Counted from the stretch's first letter, positions 1 through 7,561 are shown. The stretch: DNA of 15,227 nt from Clostridium sp. CAG:793 (GCA_000433915.1 HF993632.1:1-15227); one strand, 5' to 3'. The notes: generated by a model from the sequence alone, not told the origin. Program-made: numbers and translations.

Positions 1-5
1 AACAT
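1..5 (-). CDS. Start of a leftward gene cut by the left window edge
   Basis: Only the start codon and two further bases lie inside the window. An ATG occupies complement 5-3. It is preceded on the minus strand by a full GGAGGT Shine-Dalgarno (complement 20-15) with 9 bases between, which is ideal spacing. About 325 gene-free bases with a small hairpin just upstream are compatible with a regulated 5' leader. The product cannot be named. The call rests only on ribosome site plus start codon, so it could be chance, but the match is full length. Confidence 0.5.
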
Positions 6-330
6 ATAAACACCACCTCCAATCTCTCAACTATTGTTGAGGAATTAAAGGTAACACCCACATCTGCTTTTATCTCATTTCCTATGTTAATTATATTACA
101 ATATTTTTCTATAAAAAAACAAGTGAACATTACAAACTTTTGCAAATTATTATTGCCTATCATTGTATCATATAAAATGTAATAAAATTAATCAATCAAA
201 AAGATTTATTATAATTAAAAAGTGTTAGGTTTGTTTTAAGATGTACTCAAAAAACTCAAATAACTTTGAAAGTGAACACGCCCTATTACTAGGGATGTAT
301 GGTAACAAGTAAATTTATATAACAAAAATA
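6..330. other. Gene-free leader region
   Basis: No credible coding sequence is seen in this AT-rich stretch. It lies between the terminator of the tRNA operon and the leftward gene starting at 5, so it probably holds the promoter and 5' untranslated region of that gene. Visible elements are a TATAAT on the minus strand (complement 95-90) without a good -35, a perfect 6-bp hairpin at 26-41 just ahead of the ribosome site, and a 5-bp hairpin at 281-294. A 9-base word AAGTGAACA occurs at 121-129 and again at 270-278. I do not recognise a known riboswitch or T-box. Confidence 0.5.
26..41 (-). promoter_or_regulatory. Hairpin just upstream of a ribosome site
   Basis: CTCAAC at 26-31 and GTTGAG at 36-41 form a perfect 6-bp stem with a 4-base loop. 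On the minus strand it sits six bases before the GGAGGT ribosome site of the leftward gene at 5. There is no T-run after it, so it is not an intrinsic terminator. It may protect the transcript or modulate translation. The role is inference. Confidence 0.3.
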
Positions 331-356
331 AAAAACGTTGAAAAGTCAACGTTTTT
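331..356 (-). terminator. Rho-independent terminator of the tRNA operon
   Basis: A perfect 11-bp inverted repeat at 331-341 and 346-356 encloses a 4-base loop, with core ACGTTGA/TCAACGT flanked by A-run and T-run arms. On the minus strand it is followed by a T-rich tract. It lies just after the 3' end of the Cys tRNA gene and closes the three-tRNA transcript. The A/T symmetry means it could also stop transcription from the other side. Confidence 0.85.
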
Positions 357-366
357 ATTATATTTT

Positions 367-440
367 TGGAGGCGCCTATCGGAGTCGGACCGATCATCAG
401 AGTTTTGCAGACTCGTGCCTTACCGCTTGGCTAAGGCGCC
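367..440 (-). tRNA. trnC: tRNA-Cys (GCA)
   Basis: The minus strand folds as a cloverleaf. The GGCGCCT acceptor 5' arm pairs with the 3' arm next to position 371, and the anticodon loop CTGCAAA gives anticodon GCA. A T-arm with TCCGACT in the loop region is visible. The discriminator base is U, as expected for tRNA-Cys, and CCA is encoded at complement 369-367. It is the last gene of a three-tRNA transcript and sits 10 bases ahead of the operon's terminator. Confidence 0.95.
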
Positions 441-455
441 ATATTTATTAAGTTT

Positions 456-529
456 TGGAGCGGAAGACGAGAATCGAACTCGCATTTTAACCTTGGGAAG
501 GTTGCATTCTACCACTAAACTACTTCCGC
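456..529 (-). tRNA. trnG: tRNA-Gly (CCC)
   Basis: On the minus strand the acceptor arms GCGGAAG and CTTCCGC pair fully. The anticodon loop TTCCCAA gives CCC, reading GGG glycine codons. The T-loop TTCGATT is standard, the discriminator is U, and CCA is encoded. The outermost anticodon-stem pair is C-A rather than Watson-Crick, a minor irregularity. It is the middle gene of the Gly-Gly-Cys cluster. Confidence 0.93.
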
Positions 530-573
530 GAGTTTATCTGGTAATATACTTTTATATAATAAAAGCCTTTAAG

Positions 574-649
574 TGGAGCGGGAAGCGGGGCTCAAACCCG
601 TGACCTTCGCCTTGGCAAGGCGACGCTCTATCAACTGAGCTATTCCCGC
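574..649 (-). tRNA. trnG: tRNA-Gly (GCC)
   Basis: The minus strand has a standard cloverleaf. Acceptor GCGGGAA pairs with TTCCCGC, and the D-arm has the usual AGCTCAGTTGATAGAGC pattern. The anticodon stem CGCC/GGCG frames loop TTGCCAA, giving anticodon GCC for GGC and GGT codons. The T-arm is CGGG/CCCG around TTTGAGC, and TCCA follows at the end. It is the first gene of the tRNA transcript, about 30 bases downstream of a clear promoter. Confidence 0.95.
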
Positions 650-680
650 ATGTAACTGCTTCCAATCAAAAGCAATTACT

Positions 681-709
681 ATGTTATCAAATTTTTTGTT
701 TCTTGTCAA
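681..709 (-). promoter_or_regulatory. SigA-type promoter of the tRNA operon
   Basis: On the minus strand a perfect -35 TTGACA (complement 709-704) is followed after exactly 17 bases by -10 TAACAT (complement 686-681). A TG one base ahead of the -10 gives an extended -10. Transcription would start near 674, about 25 bases before the first tRNA. This is a strong housekeeping promoter, as expected for stable RNA. Confidence 0.85.
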
Positions 710-743
710 CCCTTAGTTTTAAATTTTGATATAAAAATTCTAA

Positions 744-1989
744 TTATTGGGTGATTATTTTTGCAAACATTTCTAAATAGTCAAATATTCCTTTCCTTCT
801 TATCTCATGTGCTGTTTTTATATCTATTGTTTCCACTATCTCTCCACCATTTTTCACAATTAGATTTCCTATTACTGTTCCCTTTTCTACTGGAGCTTCT
901 AAATAATTTAATGAATTTATCTCTATTGTTATTTGTTTATTTGTTATAATTTTTTCATATTTTATTTTTCCTAATTCAAGTTCTATTGACTTTGTTCCTT
1001 TGTATATGTATATTCTATTTTTGTTTATTTCATTCCATAAATCAAATTGTTTTTGTATTTGTTCTTCTATATTTTCTACTCTATAATTTTGATATATATA
1101 ATTTATTAATTTTAATGAATCTTTTGCTCTATCTTTTCTTGTATCTGCACCCAGTACTACAATTATTAAGTCCATATTCTTTCTTTTTACAGCTGTTACT
1201 AAGCATCTACCAGCATTATTTGTAAAGCCTGTTTTTACTCCATATACACCTTCTATATTTCCTAAAAGTAGTTCATTTGTGTTTTTTAATTCTTTTGAAT
1301 ATCCATTTATATTAATAGTTGCATATTGCGTTTTTACTATTTGAGCGAATTTATCATTTTTCAAAGCATAATCTGCTATTTGTGCTAATTCATACGCTGT
1401 TGTATAGTGCTTAGGATCATCTAACCCATGAGGTGTCACAAAGTTTGTATTTTTTAATCCAAGTTCATGTGCTTTATTGTTCATAAGTTTTGCAAATTCT
1501 TCTTTGCTGCCTGCTATATATTCTGCTAGTGCAACTGCTGCATCATTTCCTGACCTCATTAATAAACCGTATAGTAATCCTTCTACTGTAATTTTATCAT
1601 CTTTTTTTAGTCCTAGTCTTGATCCTCCTGTTCCAGCAGCTTTTGAATCAATAGTTACTATTTCTGATAAATCTTTACAATTTTCTAGTACTACTATTGC
1701 AGTCATTATTTTGGTTGTTGATGCCATTGCGGTTTGTTTGTTTTCATCTTTTCCATATATACTTAATCCGTGTATTCCTATCATATACGACATATCTTCT
1801 CGAATTTAATTGTAACTTTTCTGTATTTGTACTTGTTTGCAAACTTTCTGTTTGTAACTCTTTTATTACATCTTCAATATTGTTTTCAGTTTCGTTTTCA
1901 TCATCTGCAAAGCTTATATTAGGGGCAAATAATGTTGTTAAAAGTATTAAACATATCGCTAAAGCTTGAATCTTATATTTTTTCATCAT
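744..1989 (-). pseudogene. D-alanyl-D-alanine carboxypeptidase (DacA/DacF, PBP5 type), split by a frameshift
   Basis: This would be a penicillin-binding protein that trims the terminal D-Ala from peptidoglycan stem peptides outside the membrane. It is split between two frames. The first, starting at 1989, encodes a signal peptide (hydrophobic residues about 8-24, SFA cleavage) and the conserved VVYDRNT, then stops near 1744. The second frame runs from inside this one to 744 with all catalytic motifs: STTK, SGN and KTG. Reading NT then GLSIYGKDENK across the junction restores the family pattern NTG..YGK, so one extra base near 1770 explains the break. The joined protein would be about 414 residues with active serine near 90, SGN near 146, KTG near 252, and a C-terminal PBP5_C-like domain. 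This may be a real pseudogene, a recent mutation or a sequencing error. Neither half alone would be an exported active enzyme. Confidence 0.85.
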
Positions 1990-1990
1990 A

Positions 1991-2030
1991 AAAAATCACC
2001 TAACAAATTATATGTTGTTAGATGATTTTT
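1991..2030 (-). terminator. Terminator-like hairpin between the 315-residue gene and the carboxypeptidase gene
   Basis: Arms at 1991-2006 and 2015-2030 pair over 16 positions with one mismatch around an 8-base loop. On the minus strand the 3' arm ends in a T-run. The hairpin begins 7 bases after the stop codon of the 315-residue gene. It is AT-rich at the base and has a ctaacaa/ttgttag core. It probably ends the Region B transcript. Unusually, it also contains the next gene's ribosome site. Confidence 0.7.
1996..2001 (-). promoter_or_regulatory. Ribosome site of the carboxypeptidase gene inside a hairpin arm
   Basis: AGGTGA (complement 2001-1996) lies 6 bases before the ATG at 1989, with a second ATG directly after it. 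The whole site is inside the 3' arm of the hairpin at 1991-2030. A transcript coming through from the upstream gene would mask it, while a transcript starting inside the hairpin would not. Confidence 0.6.
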
Positions 2031-2036
2031 ATGATT

Positions 2037-2984
2037 TTATTTTAATGGTATATTCATGCTATAAGCTTTTGCAGCATCTTCTGTTTTTCCGTTATCAGCG
2101 TTTTCTTTATTATTGCCATATACTCTTATCAAATTTAAGTTTAATTCTGTTGGTGTTTTTCCATCATCAACATATTTGTCAAATAATAAATAGTATATTT
2201 TGCTTGAACCTGGTGCAAGTATTACTTCATTATTGGATAGGTCTAGTGCCTGTCTAGTCTGATCTCCTAGATTTAGTGTTATTTCATTTGCTGTAGCTCC
2301 ATTTCCTACTAGAATATATCCGTCTGTTTTGTTTTTAATTTCTACCATGTATTCTTCTCTTGTGTAGCTCATATTTTTAGATAATACTTTTACTTTTAAA
2401 TATTCGTCTTCTCCAACCACATTGCTAAATGTGCTTTTTCCAATATAACCTTGATTTGATATTTTCATCTCACCATTGTCGTTTATTACAGCAATTTTTT
2501 CTTGATATGTCTCATACCCTCCTGTTGTGCCTGTTGACATTATATCATCTAATATACGTATGTTATAAATATATGTTGTTCCAACATTTGAATAATTCTG
2601 AATATTATATATTTTCTTTTTTGTATATATTCCATCAACATATTCTTGGAACTCGTCTATGCTTCCGCCATACATATAGTTCTTACAATCATCTGTTAGC
2701 AATCTATATGCTTGTTCATATTTTTTGTCATTGCAATAGTTGAAAAAATTATTTATTATGTTTTTTACTTCATCCACCTCGTTTTTAGGTACAGTTGCAT
2801 CCTTATTTATTACCGGTGTGTCTTGTGTTAATGTATTTTTTAGTGTTACTTCTTTAGGTTTATTTTTTAAATAATTATTTAATAATATTATTCCTATCCA
2901 TATTACTGCAACTGCTACTATTATGAGCCAATATTTTTGTAGAAAATGTCGTATAGCAGTTATTATTCTGTCACTAAATTTCAT
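2037..2984 (-). CDS. Membrane-anchored protein with NTF2/VirB8-like domain and C-terminal beta domain
   Basis: This 315-residue single-pass protein has a transmembrane helix at about residues 19-36 with a basic cytoplasmic N-terminus, then an extracellular part. Residues about 70-180 begin with a helical segment containing KKYEQAYRLLTDDC and DEFQEY, followed by strand-rich sequence. This is the pattern of NTF2-like folds, which include VirB8 and TcpC assembly factors of type IV secretion systems. Residues about 195-315 look like a separate beta-sandwich domain of the kind used for binding. The same helix pattern occurs in the 180-residue protein just upstream, so the two are probably paralogues. 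A strong AAAGGAGAAGG ribosome site fixes the start at 2984, 21 bases after the upstream stop. The VirB8-like role is inferred from fold pattern and neighbours. A general lipid- or peptide-binding surface protein is the alternative. Confidence 0.85.
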   Translation of the reverse strand: MKFSDRIITAIRHFLQKYWLIIVAVAVIWIGIILLNNYLKNKPKEVTLKNTLTQDTPVINKDATVPKNEVDEVKNIINNFFNYCNDKKYEQAYRLLTDDCKNYMYGGSIDEFQEYVDGIYTKKKIYNIQNYSNVGTTYIYNIRILDDIMSTGTTGGYETYQEKIAVINDNGEMKISNQGYIGKSTFSNVVGEDEYLKVKVLSKNMSYTREEYMVEIKNKTDGYILVGNGATANEITLNLGDQTRQALDLSNNEVILAPGSSKIYYLLFDKYVDDGKTPTELNLNLIRVYGNNKENADNGKTEDAAKAYSMNIPLK

Positions 2985-3005
2985 TAGCCTTCTCCTTTTC
3001 TTATA

Positions 3006-3548
3006 TTATTGATTTACTTCAAATGATATTTTAAAATCATCTATATCGCTTTCTTTTATTACGACTTGTGCTTCATTTGAAGCTTGATTATTCGCTATAT
3101 TAATAAGGTTTACTTTTAATATATATAATTCTCCTTCTCTTTCAATATCATTATATTTAACACTCATTTCATTTGAATAATTAGCTTTTGCATATTCAGT
3201 AAATGATTCTAATGTTGGGAAATAATTCTCTTTAAAGCTATCATATAGAAGGTTATAAGCTTTCTCATATTTTTGTGATTCAACAAATGATATATATTCT
3301 CCGAAATATGTTTGTATCCTTTGTCTTTCTGTATATGATGCTAATTTTTCTCTTCTATTTTGCTCATCTTGTTTCTCTGTTGTTGGTGTTCTATTATTTA
3401 AATCTAATTCTATATTATTAGTAGCTGTTACATTCTTTTCTGCTGATAAATGTGAATTATGCGTTATAAATAAACTTATGTTTAGAGCTATTAAGATAAG
3501 AATCGCTATTGCTAATAATATATTTATAAGTTTTTCTTTTTCGTTCAT
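3006..3548 (-). CDS. Small membrane-anchored NTF2/VirB8-like protein
   Basis: This 180-residue protein has a transmembrane helix at about 8-28, a low-complexity polar linker to about 75, then one compact domain to the C-terminus. The domain opens with helices carrying SQKYEKAYNLLYDSF and LESFTEYAK and continues as beta strands. It matches the helix block of the 315-residue protein (KYE.AY.LL followed by a F..Y motif). The size and one-helix-plus-NTF2 layout resemble VirB8-type proteins of Gram-positive conjugation systems (TcpC, Orf13 of Tn916). AAAGGA 7-8 bases before ATG at 3548 supports the start. The gene is second in the three-gene Region B transcript. A VirB8-like role is an inference. 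Confidence 0.85.
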   Translation of the reverse strand: MNEKEKLINILLAIAILILIALNISLFITHNSHLSAEKNVTATNNIELDLNNRTPTTEKQDEQNRREKLASYTERQRIQTYFGEYISFVESQKYEKAYNLLYDSFKENYFPTLESFTEYAKANYSNEMSVKYNDIEREGELYILKVNLINIANNQASNEAQVVIKESDIDDFKISFEVNQ

Positions 3549-3567
3549 ATCATTTTCCTTTCGTCAT

Positions 3568-4167
3568 TTACTCTGGTTTTGCAAAACTTATTGCAGGTGT
3601 CACATTTTCTTTTACTGCATAGTATACTTTTATTGTTATCTCTGTATTGTTTGAATATGTGAATTTTACATTGACACTAATATTATTGTCATCTGCTTTA
3701 TACGTTGTCATATCTATGACTGATTTAGATAATGTTGCTTTATTTCCGACTAGCCTTATTTGATTAGTTATATTATAAAAGTCATCAGATGAATATATGT
3801 TCATATTATTTATTTTTTCTTTATTCAAATCATATAACTGTGCTATTTTATTATTACTTAGTTTTATCGTTGTTCCATATATATTTGGAACTGTTGTATA
3901 TATAAATTCATAAAAGTTTTTTTCAAGTGGTATTATTTTCTGACTTCCACTATATTTCTTTATGAATTCATCCATTCCATCTGGTACTATAACATTTTCT
4001 ATTTTTTCTACTGTATTTACATCATTAAATATTCGCATTGTATTACTTATACTGTTTTCTCTGCTCTCGTTTATGTTTTCTTCCTTTATATCTAAAGAAT
4101 AGTATATCCCTTGTCCAATTAATAAAATTGTTAATATAATTATTATACTTATAAGAACTTTTTTCAT
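3568..4167 (-). CDS. Membrane-anchored protein of unknown function
   Basis: This 199-residue protein has an N-terminal transmembrane helix (about 4-24) after a short basic stretch, with no lipobox Cys, so it is probably anchored with the rest outside. The remainder is polar and strand-rich. A short helix around SSDDFYNITNQ (about 126-136) is followed by several beta strands to the end, an order that recalls the C-terminal half of the NTF2-like domains in the next two genes. It may therefore be a third, diverged member of that set, but identity is too weak to claim it. AGAAGG 7 bases before the ATG fixes the start. It is the first gene after the extended -10 promoter at 4201-4209. Confidence 0.8.
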   Translation of the reverse strand: MKKVLISIIIILTILLIGQGIYYSLDIKEENINESRENSISNTMRIFNDVNTVEKIENVIVPDGMDEFIKKYSGSQKIIPLEKNFYEFIYTTVPNIYGTTIKLSNNKIAQLYDLNKEKINNMNIYSSDDFYNITNQIRLVGNKATLSKSVIDMTTYKADDNNISVNVKFTYSNNTEITIKVYYAVKENVTPAISFAKPE

Positions 4168-4200
4168 ATTTTTACCTTCTGTTTTTTATTTTGTAATTTT

Positions 4201-4209
4201 ATTATATCA
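4201..4209 (-). promoter_or_regulatory. Extended -10 promoter for the three-gene Region B transcript
   Basis: On the minus strand TGATATAAT (complement 4209-4201) is a perfect extended -10. It lies about 10 bases after the terminator hairpin and about 35 bases before the start codon of the 199-residue gene. No good -35 is present, because the equivalent position falls in the 3' arm of the terminator. Extended -10 promoters can act without one. This implies that Region B can be expressed independently of Region A. Confidence 0.6.
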
Positions 4210-4218
4210 TACTATATA

Positions 4219-4258
4219 AAAAACAACTAGTCTATTTTTTAATAGATTAGTTGTTTTT
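4219..4258 (-). terminator. Rho-independent terminator ending the Region A operon
   Basis: Arms at 4219-4236 and 4241-4258 pair over 18 positions with a single C-A mismatch on the minus strand and a 4-base loop. The 3' arm ends in a T-run. It starts only 3 bases after the stop codon of the large lysozyme protein. Its place between that gene and a new promoter shows two transcription units. Confidence 0.85.
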
Positions 4259-4261
4259 ATT

Positions 4262-7200
4262 TTAAAATTCTCTTTCATACGCTGTTGCATACGTTTTTCT
4301 TGTTCCAAATAATTTGGCTGTCGAGCCAGTTCCTGCTGCATATTCTCCTGAATCTGTTATTGTTACATTGTATCCTGCTTCTGCATGGCAGAAAAACATT
4401 TCCAAACATTCTGTTACATCTGTGCTTTGTGTTAATGTCTCATATACCGGATATTTATATCCATTTCCTTTAGAATAACTTGATTGTAATTCATGTATAA
4501 AGAATGCCATTTGTCCTTCAACTGATGAATAGTCTTTTGAATTTTGGTTGCACCAGTTCTGCAAGTTTGTTTTTCTTGAATATGTCCATTGTAATAAACC
4601 ATATCCTCCATCACTTCTGTTTGTTGCTCCTGGATTAAATCCACTTTCAGCTCTAATGCATCCCATTACAGCACAGGCTCCTGCTTTTGTTAGGCCGTTA
4701 CTTGTTAAATAGCTATATACTTGTTGTTCAGTATTTCCTAATACTCCCAAATCATAGTCTGGGTTATAATATGATGAACTACTGCTACTTCCAGAAGAAC
4801 TAGAGTCTGAATCAGATCCTGATATAGCATCTGAGCTAGATCCTCCACCTTGTCCAAAGTCGTCTTCTTTAGTTCCTTTATATGATGGATACATATAATC
4901 TTCAATATTTTCTACTAATGATTTATCTGTATTGTACATAATTATTTTTATGTCTTCGCCTGTTGCTGTCCCTAGTGTATCTCCTCTATTTATTGTACTT
5001 CCAGCAGATATATTTGGATTTATTCCTGATATAGTCATTTCCATATCTAGGATTATGTCATAATCAACTGATTTGTAATCACTTCCAAATTCTAATCCTA
5101 AGCTTTCTGCTACATCTTGTGATAATGATTTGAATTTTAATTTTATTTTACCATCTTCTATGCTTTCTACTGTTGCATCTCCTGGTGCAATTATTTCATC
5201 TCCAGCTTTGAATGCTTTTCCATTTCTTAATATTAAACCATAGTTATTTACGTCTTTTTCTATTCCTTCTGTATTTGCTTCTTCTTTGTTGGTTAAATTA
5301 GCTGGTTTTACATCTTTTACTGGCCATAATAGTACTTGTGTTAATGGTTTCATAAAATCTTCTTTAGAAAAATAATTTAAGTTTACTAATAAGTCTCTAA
5401 AGTTTCTATATACTGTTTCAGCTTCTTCTGTATGTGTGTTTTCTAATATTGAAAATGCATTATAAGCATCTGTGTATGATTTATTTCCGTCTTCATCTCC
5501 TGTTGCAAATGTTACTGGTTGCTTTTCTACAAAAATCTCATCATTGCTATTAGGATCTACTGCTGTATATGTTTCTCCTAAAAATGTAAATTCTGATCCT
5601 GCTCCATTTTCATCTACCGCTTTTGCGTTTGCTATTTTAAATGCTGTGTCTCTAGTTCCGTCATATCTATAATATTTTCCATCAAAGCTGTATGATACTC
5701 CATTAAATGTTCCACTTCCACCTTTAAATAATGCTACTATTGCTTCATTTGGTCCGTCTGCTTCTGGTTCTGTTAATTGATAATATACTCCGCTTGATCC
5801 ATCATTTGCTCTAAATGTTGTATCTAATATTAAGCTTCCTTCTGGTAAACTTGCTAATGCTTTGCCTTCTTCTGGCGTATAACTAATTTTCTTTTTTGCT
5901 CTTTTAGCTTGACCATAACTAAATGTTATTGTGTCATAATACCAATGGTTAGTTACACTTGAAATTCTAGGTAGATATGTATCATTTTTCTTTTTTCCTG
6001 CTAAAATCAAACTTATAAGTTCTTCTAGTTGAGCAGGGTTTAATCCCTCAAATCCTGTGCCATTAAAATCTGCTTGTATAGCATCTGCATCTGCTGTTAT
6101 ATCTCTTACTCTAACTCTTTTTCCTTCTTTTGTTTGTATTGTACGTTTTCTTTTTGTGGTTGTACTACTACTTTCATTGGTATTGTTTGTATTGTTTGTA
6201 TTGTTTGTATTAGCTGCTACCTGTCCCTCACTAGGCTTTATTGATGAATCTGATTCACCATGAACTTGTATCTCTACTTCTTCTGTCTTTGTTACATTAA
6301 ATACACTATATTCTTGTCCTAATACTGATTTCTCAACATTTGCAAGGTTAAATCCTTTATATTTGTTATGATTTCCTGTCAAATCTATTGAGCAGCCTTC
6401 ATACATTCCAAAATAGCTATCAGTAATAAGACCAATATTATTTTTTATTGTTTCATACGCCTGTTCTAACTTACCTGCATCTTCAAATCTTTTTATTTCA
6501 GTATCATTTAGTCCATATACTGTTTTTAAATATAGTTTTAATATGTCGTTTTGATTTTTTTCTTCTCCGTTTTCGTTTGTATAAATTACTTTGTATGTTG
6601 CTTTTACTGCTTGCAAATCAATATTTACTTTTGTATTAAAGCAATCTTCTACTGCAAAGTCATACGCTAAGTCTGGCATCATTGTTGATAAATGTAATGA
6701 TAAGAATAATTCAAGCGGTTTTCCATATCTAGCTGTCCAGTTTGACATATCAAAATAATATGTGTCTTTTATTGACCAAGCAAATATCTGCATTCTAGTG
6801 TATTCCATCATTAATCTTCTATTTGTTCTATCAATTCCAATTTTTAATCCATTTATTGAATGTTGTTGATTTACATTTATAAGTCCTCGTGAATACGCTT
6901 TTGCATCACGGCTATCTTCTCCTAATGAATTTATTCCATTCCATATTGATGCGAAGAATCCTTTTACATTCCAATTTGCTAATGTATATGTTGCTTCACT
7001 TTGTGCTATGTATGCTTTAAGATAGTCTCTGGAGTCAGCTAATGAAGTAATGGATTTTATCTGTCCATTTGTTACTCCATCCATTTCTTTTCCTTCACTT
7101 GTATCATCATATATATACTGTGCATCTCCAAAGCCATATCCTACAATGTCATATCCCATCTTCTGGATTCTTTCTGCTAATGCCAGTTGATCTTCGTCTG

Positions 7201-7561
7201 TTACTCCTGGACTTATTGTATCCCCTGTAAAGAATCCACTTACATTCGTCCATATTTTATTGCTATATTCTTTTATATTTTCAATAAATAGTCCTGGCAT
7301 TTTCCCTATAAAAAATACTAATCCTATAATTAAAAATACTAATAATATTATACCAATTATAATTAATATCGGAACAGCGTGTGCAGCTATAAATTTTATA
7401 ACAGCTTGACCTTTCTTGCTTTTTGCTGCATCAGCAATTTTTTTGCCTTTTTCTATTGTTTTATCTGCTTTTTCTGCCACTGTTGGTTTATTTTCTTTTT
7501 TGTTTCTTTCTTCTTGTCCTACCGTACTTAGATTGCTATCGTCATTTTCATTATCATTCAA
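4262..7561 (-). CDS. Large membrane-anchored wall hydrolase with C-terminal phage-type lysozyme (VirB1-like)
   Basis: This protein of about 1,099 residues probably cuts peptidoglycan for a secretion apparatus. A charged cytoplasmic N-terminus is followed by one transmembrane helix (about 62-86). Residues 90-425 form an unrecognised domain. An Asn/Thr-rich linker lies at 450-463. Residues about 742-894 resemble an M23 (LytM) module: IIAPGDATVESI is the usual entry strand and INRGDTLGTATG the usual late strand, but the metal-binding His residues are absent. A Ser-rich linker (907-930) leads to a phage tail lysozyme-type domain (941-1099) with AESGFNP (catalytic Glu near 972) and GLLQWT. VirB1-like proteins such as CwlT of ICEBs1 combine a muramidase with other wall domains. 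Start choice: GGAGGT directly abuts a GTG at 7570 with no spacing, but lies 9 bases from the in-frame TTG at 7561, so TTG is preferred. It is the last gene of the operon and is followed by a terminator. Confidence 0.9.
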   Translation of the reverse strand: MNDNENDDSNLSTVGQEERNKKENKPTVAEKADKTIEKGKKIADAAKSKKGQAVIKFIAAHAVPILIIIGIILLVFLIIGLVFFIGKMPGLFIENIKEYSNKIWTNVSGFFTGDTISPGVTDEDQLALAERIQKMGYDIVGYGFGDAQYIYDDTSEGKEMDGVTNGQIKSITSLADSRDYLKAYIAQSEATYTLANWNVKGFFASIWNGINSLGEDSRDAKAYSRGLINVNQQHSINGLKIGIDRTNRRLMMEYTRMQIFAWSIKDTYYFDMSNWTARYGKPLELFLSLHLSTMMPDLAYDFAVEDCFNTKVNIDLQAVKATYKVIYTNENGEEKNQNDILKLYLKTVYGLNDTEIKRFEDAGKLEQAYETIKNNIGLITDSYFGMYEGCSIDLTGNHNKYKGFNLANVEKSVLGQEYSVFNVTKTEEVEIQVHGESDSSIKPSEGQVAANTNNTNNTNNTNESSSTTTKRKRTIQTKEGKRVRVRDITADADAIQADFNGTGFEGLNPAQLEELISLILAGKKKNDTYLPRISSVTNHWYYDTITFSYGQAKRAKKKISYTPEEGKALASLPEGSLILDTTFRANDGSSGVYYQLTEPEADGPNEAIVALFKGGSGTFNGVSYSFDGKYYRYDGTRDTAFKIANAKAVDENGAGSEFTFLGETYTAVDPNSNDEIFVEKQPVTFATGDEDGNKSYTDAYNAFSILENTHTEEAETVYRNFRDLLVNLNYFSKEDFMKPLTQVLLWPVKDVKPANLTNKEEANTEGIEKDVNNYGLILRNGKAFKAGDEIIAPGDATVESIEDGKIKLKFKSLSQDVAESLGLEFGSDYKSVDYDIILDMEMTISGINPNISAGSTINRGDTLGTATGEDIKIIMYNTDKSLVENIEDYMYPSYKGTKEDDFGQGGGSSSDAISGSDSDSSSSGSSSSSSYYNPDYDLGVLGNTEQQVYSYLTSNGLTKAGACAVMGCIRAESGFNPGATNRSDGGYGLLQWTYSRKTNLQNWCNQNSKDYSSVEGQMAFFIHELQSSYSKGNGYKYPVYETLTQSTDVTECLEMFFCHAEAGYNVTITDSGEYAAGTGSTAKLFGTRKTYATAYEREF
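6181..6211 (-). repeat. Short 9-bp tandem repeat coding an Asn/Thr linker
   Basis: Three copies of the 9-mer TATTGTTTG (6181-6207) plus a partial fourth encode repeated Asn-Asn-Thr in the large lysozyme protein. It marks a flexible linker between its N-terminal domain and the following region. Such repeats change length by slippage in whole codons, so the frame would be kept. Confidence 0.7.

Noticed and set aside
42..330. Known riboswitch or T-box leader
   Set aside because: No conserved core of a family I know (such as the T-box GGUGG.ACC sequence or purine, SAM or cobalamin cores) could be matched.
331..450. Integration (att) site of a mobile element at the tRNA-Cys 3' end
   Set aside because: I see no second copy of the tRNA end, no integrase and the secretion-like genes lie on the opposite side; a copy outside the window cannot be excluded.
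415..603. Open frame across the tRNA genes on the plus strand
   Set aside because: It overlaps two complete tRNA genes on the opposite strand and has no ribosome site or protein-like composition.
1742..1770. Programmed ribosomal frameshift in the carboxypeptidase gene
   Set aside because: No slippery heptamer, no nearby pseudoknot or internal Shine-Dalgarno at the right spacing was seen, and this family is not known for it.
1744..1989. Separate small secreted protein of 81 residues
   Set aside because: Its C-terminal homology breaks exactly where the carboxypeptidase frame takes over; it is the 5' part of one broken gene.
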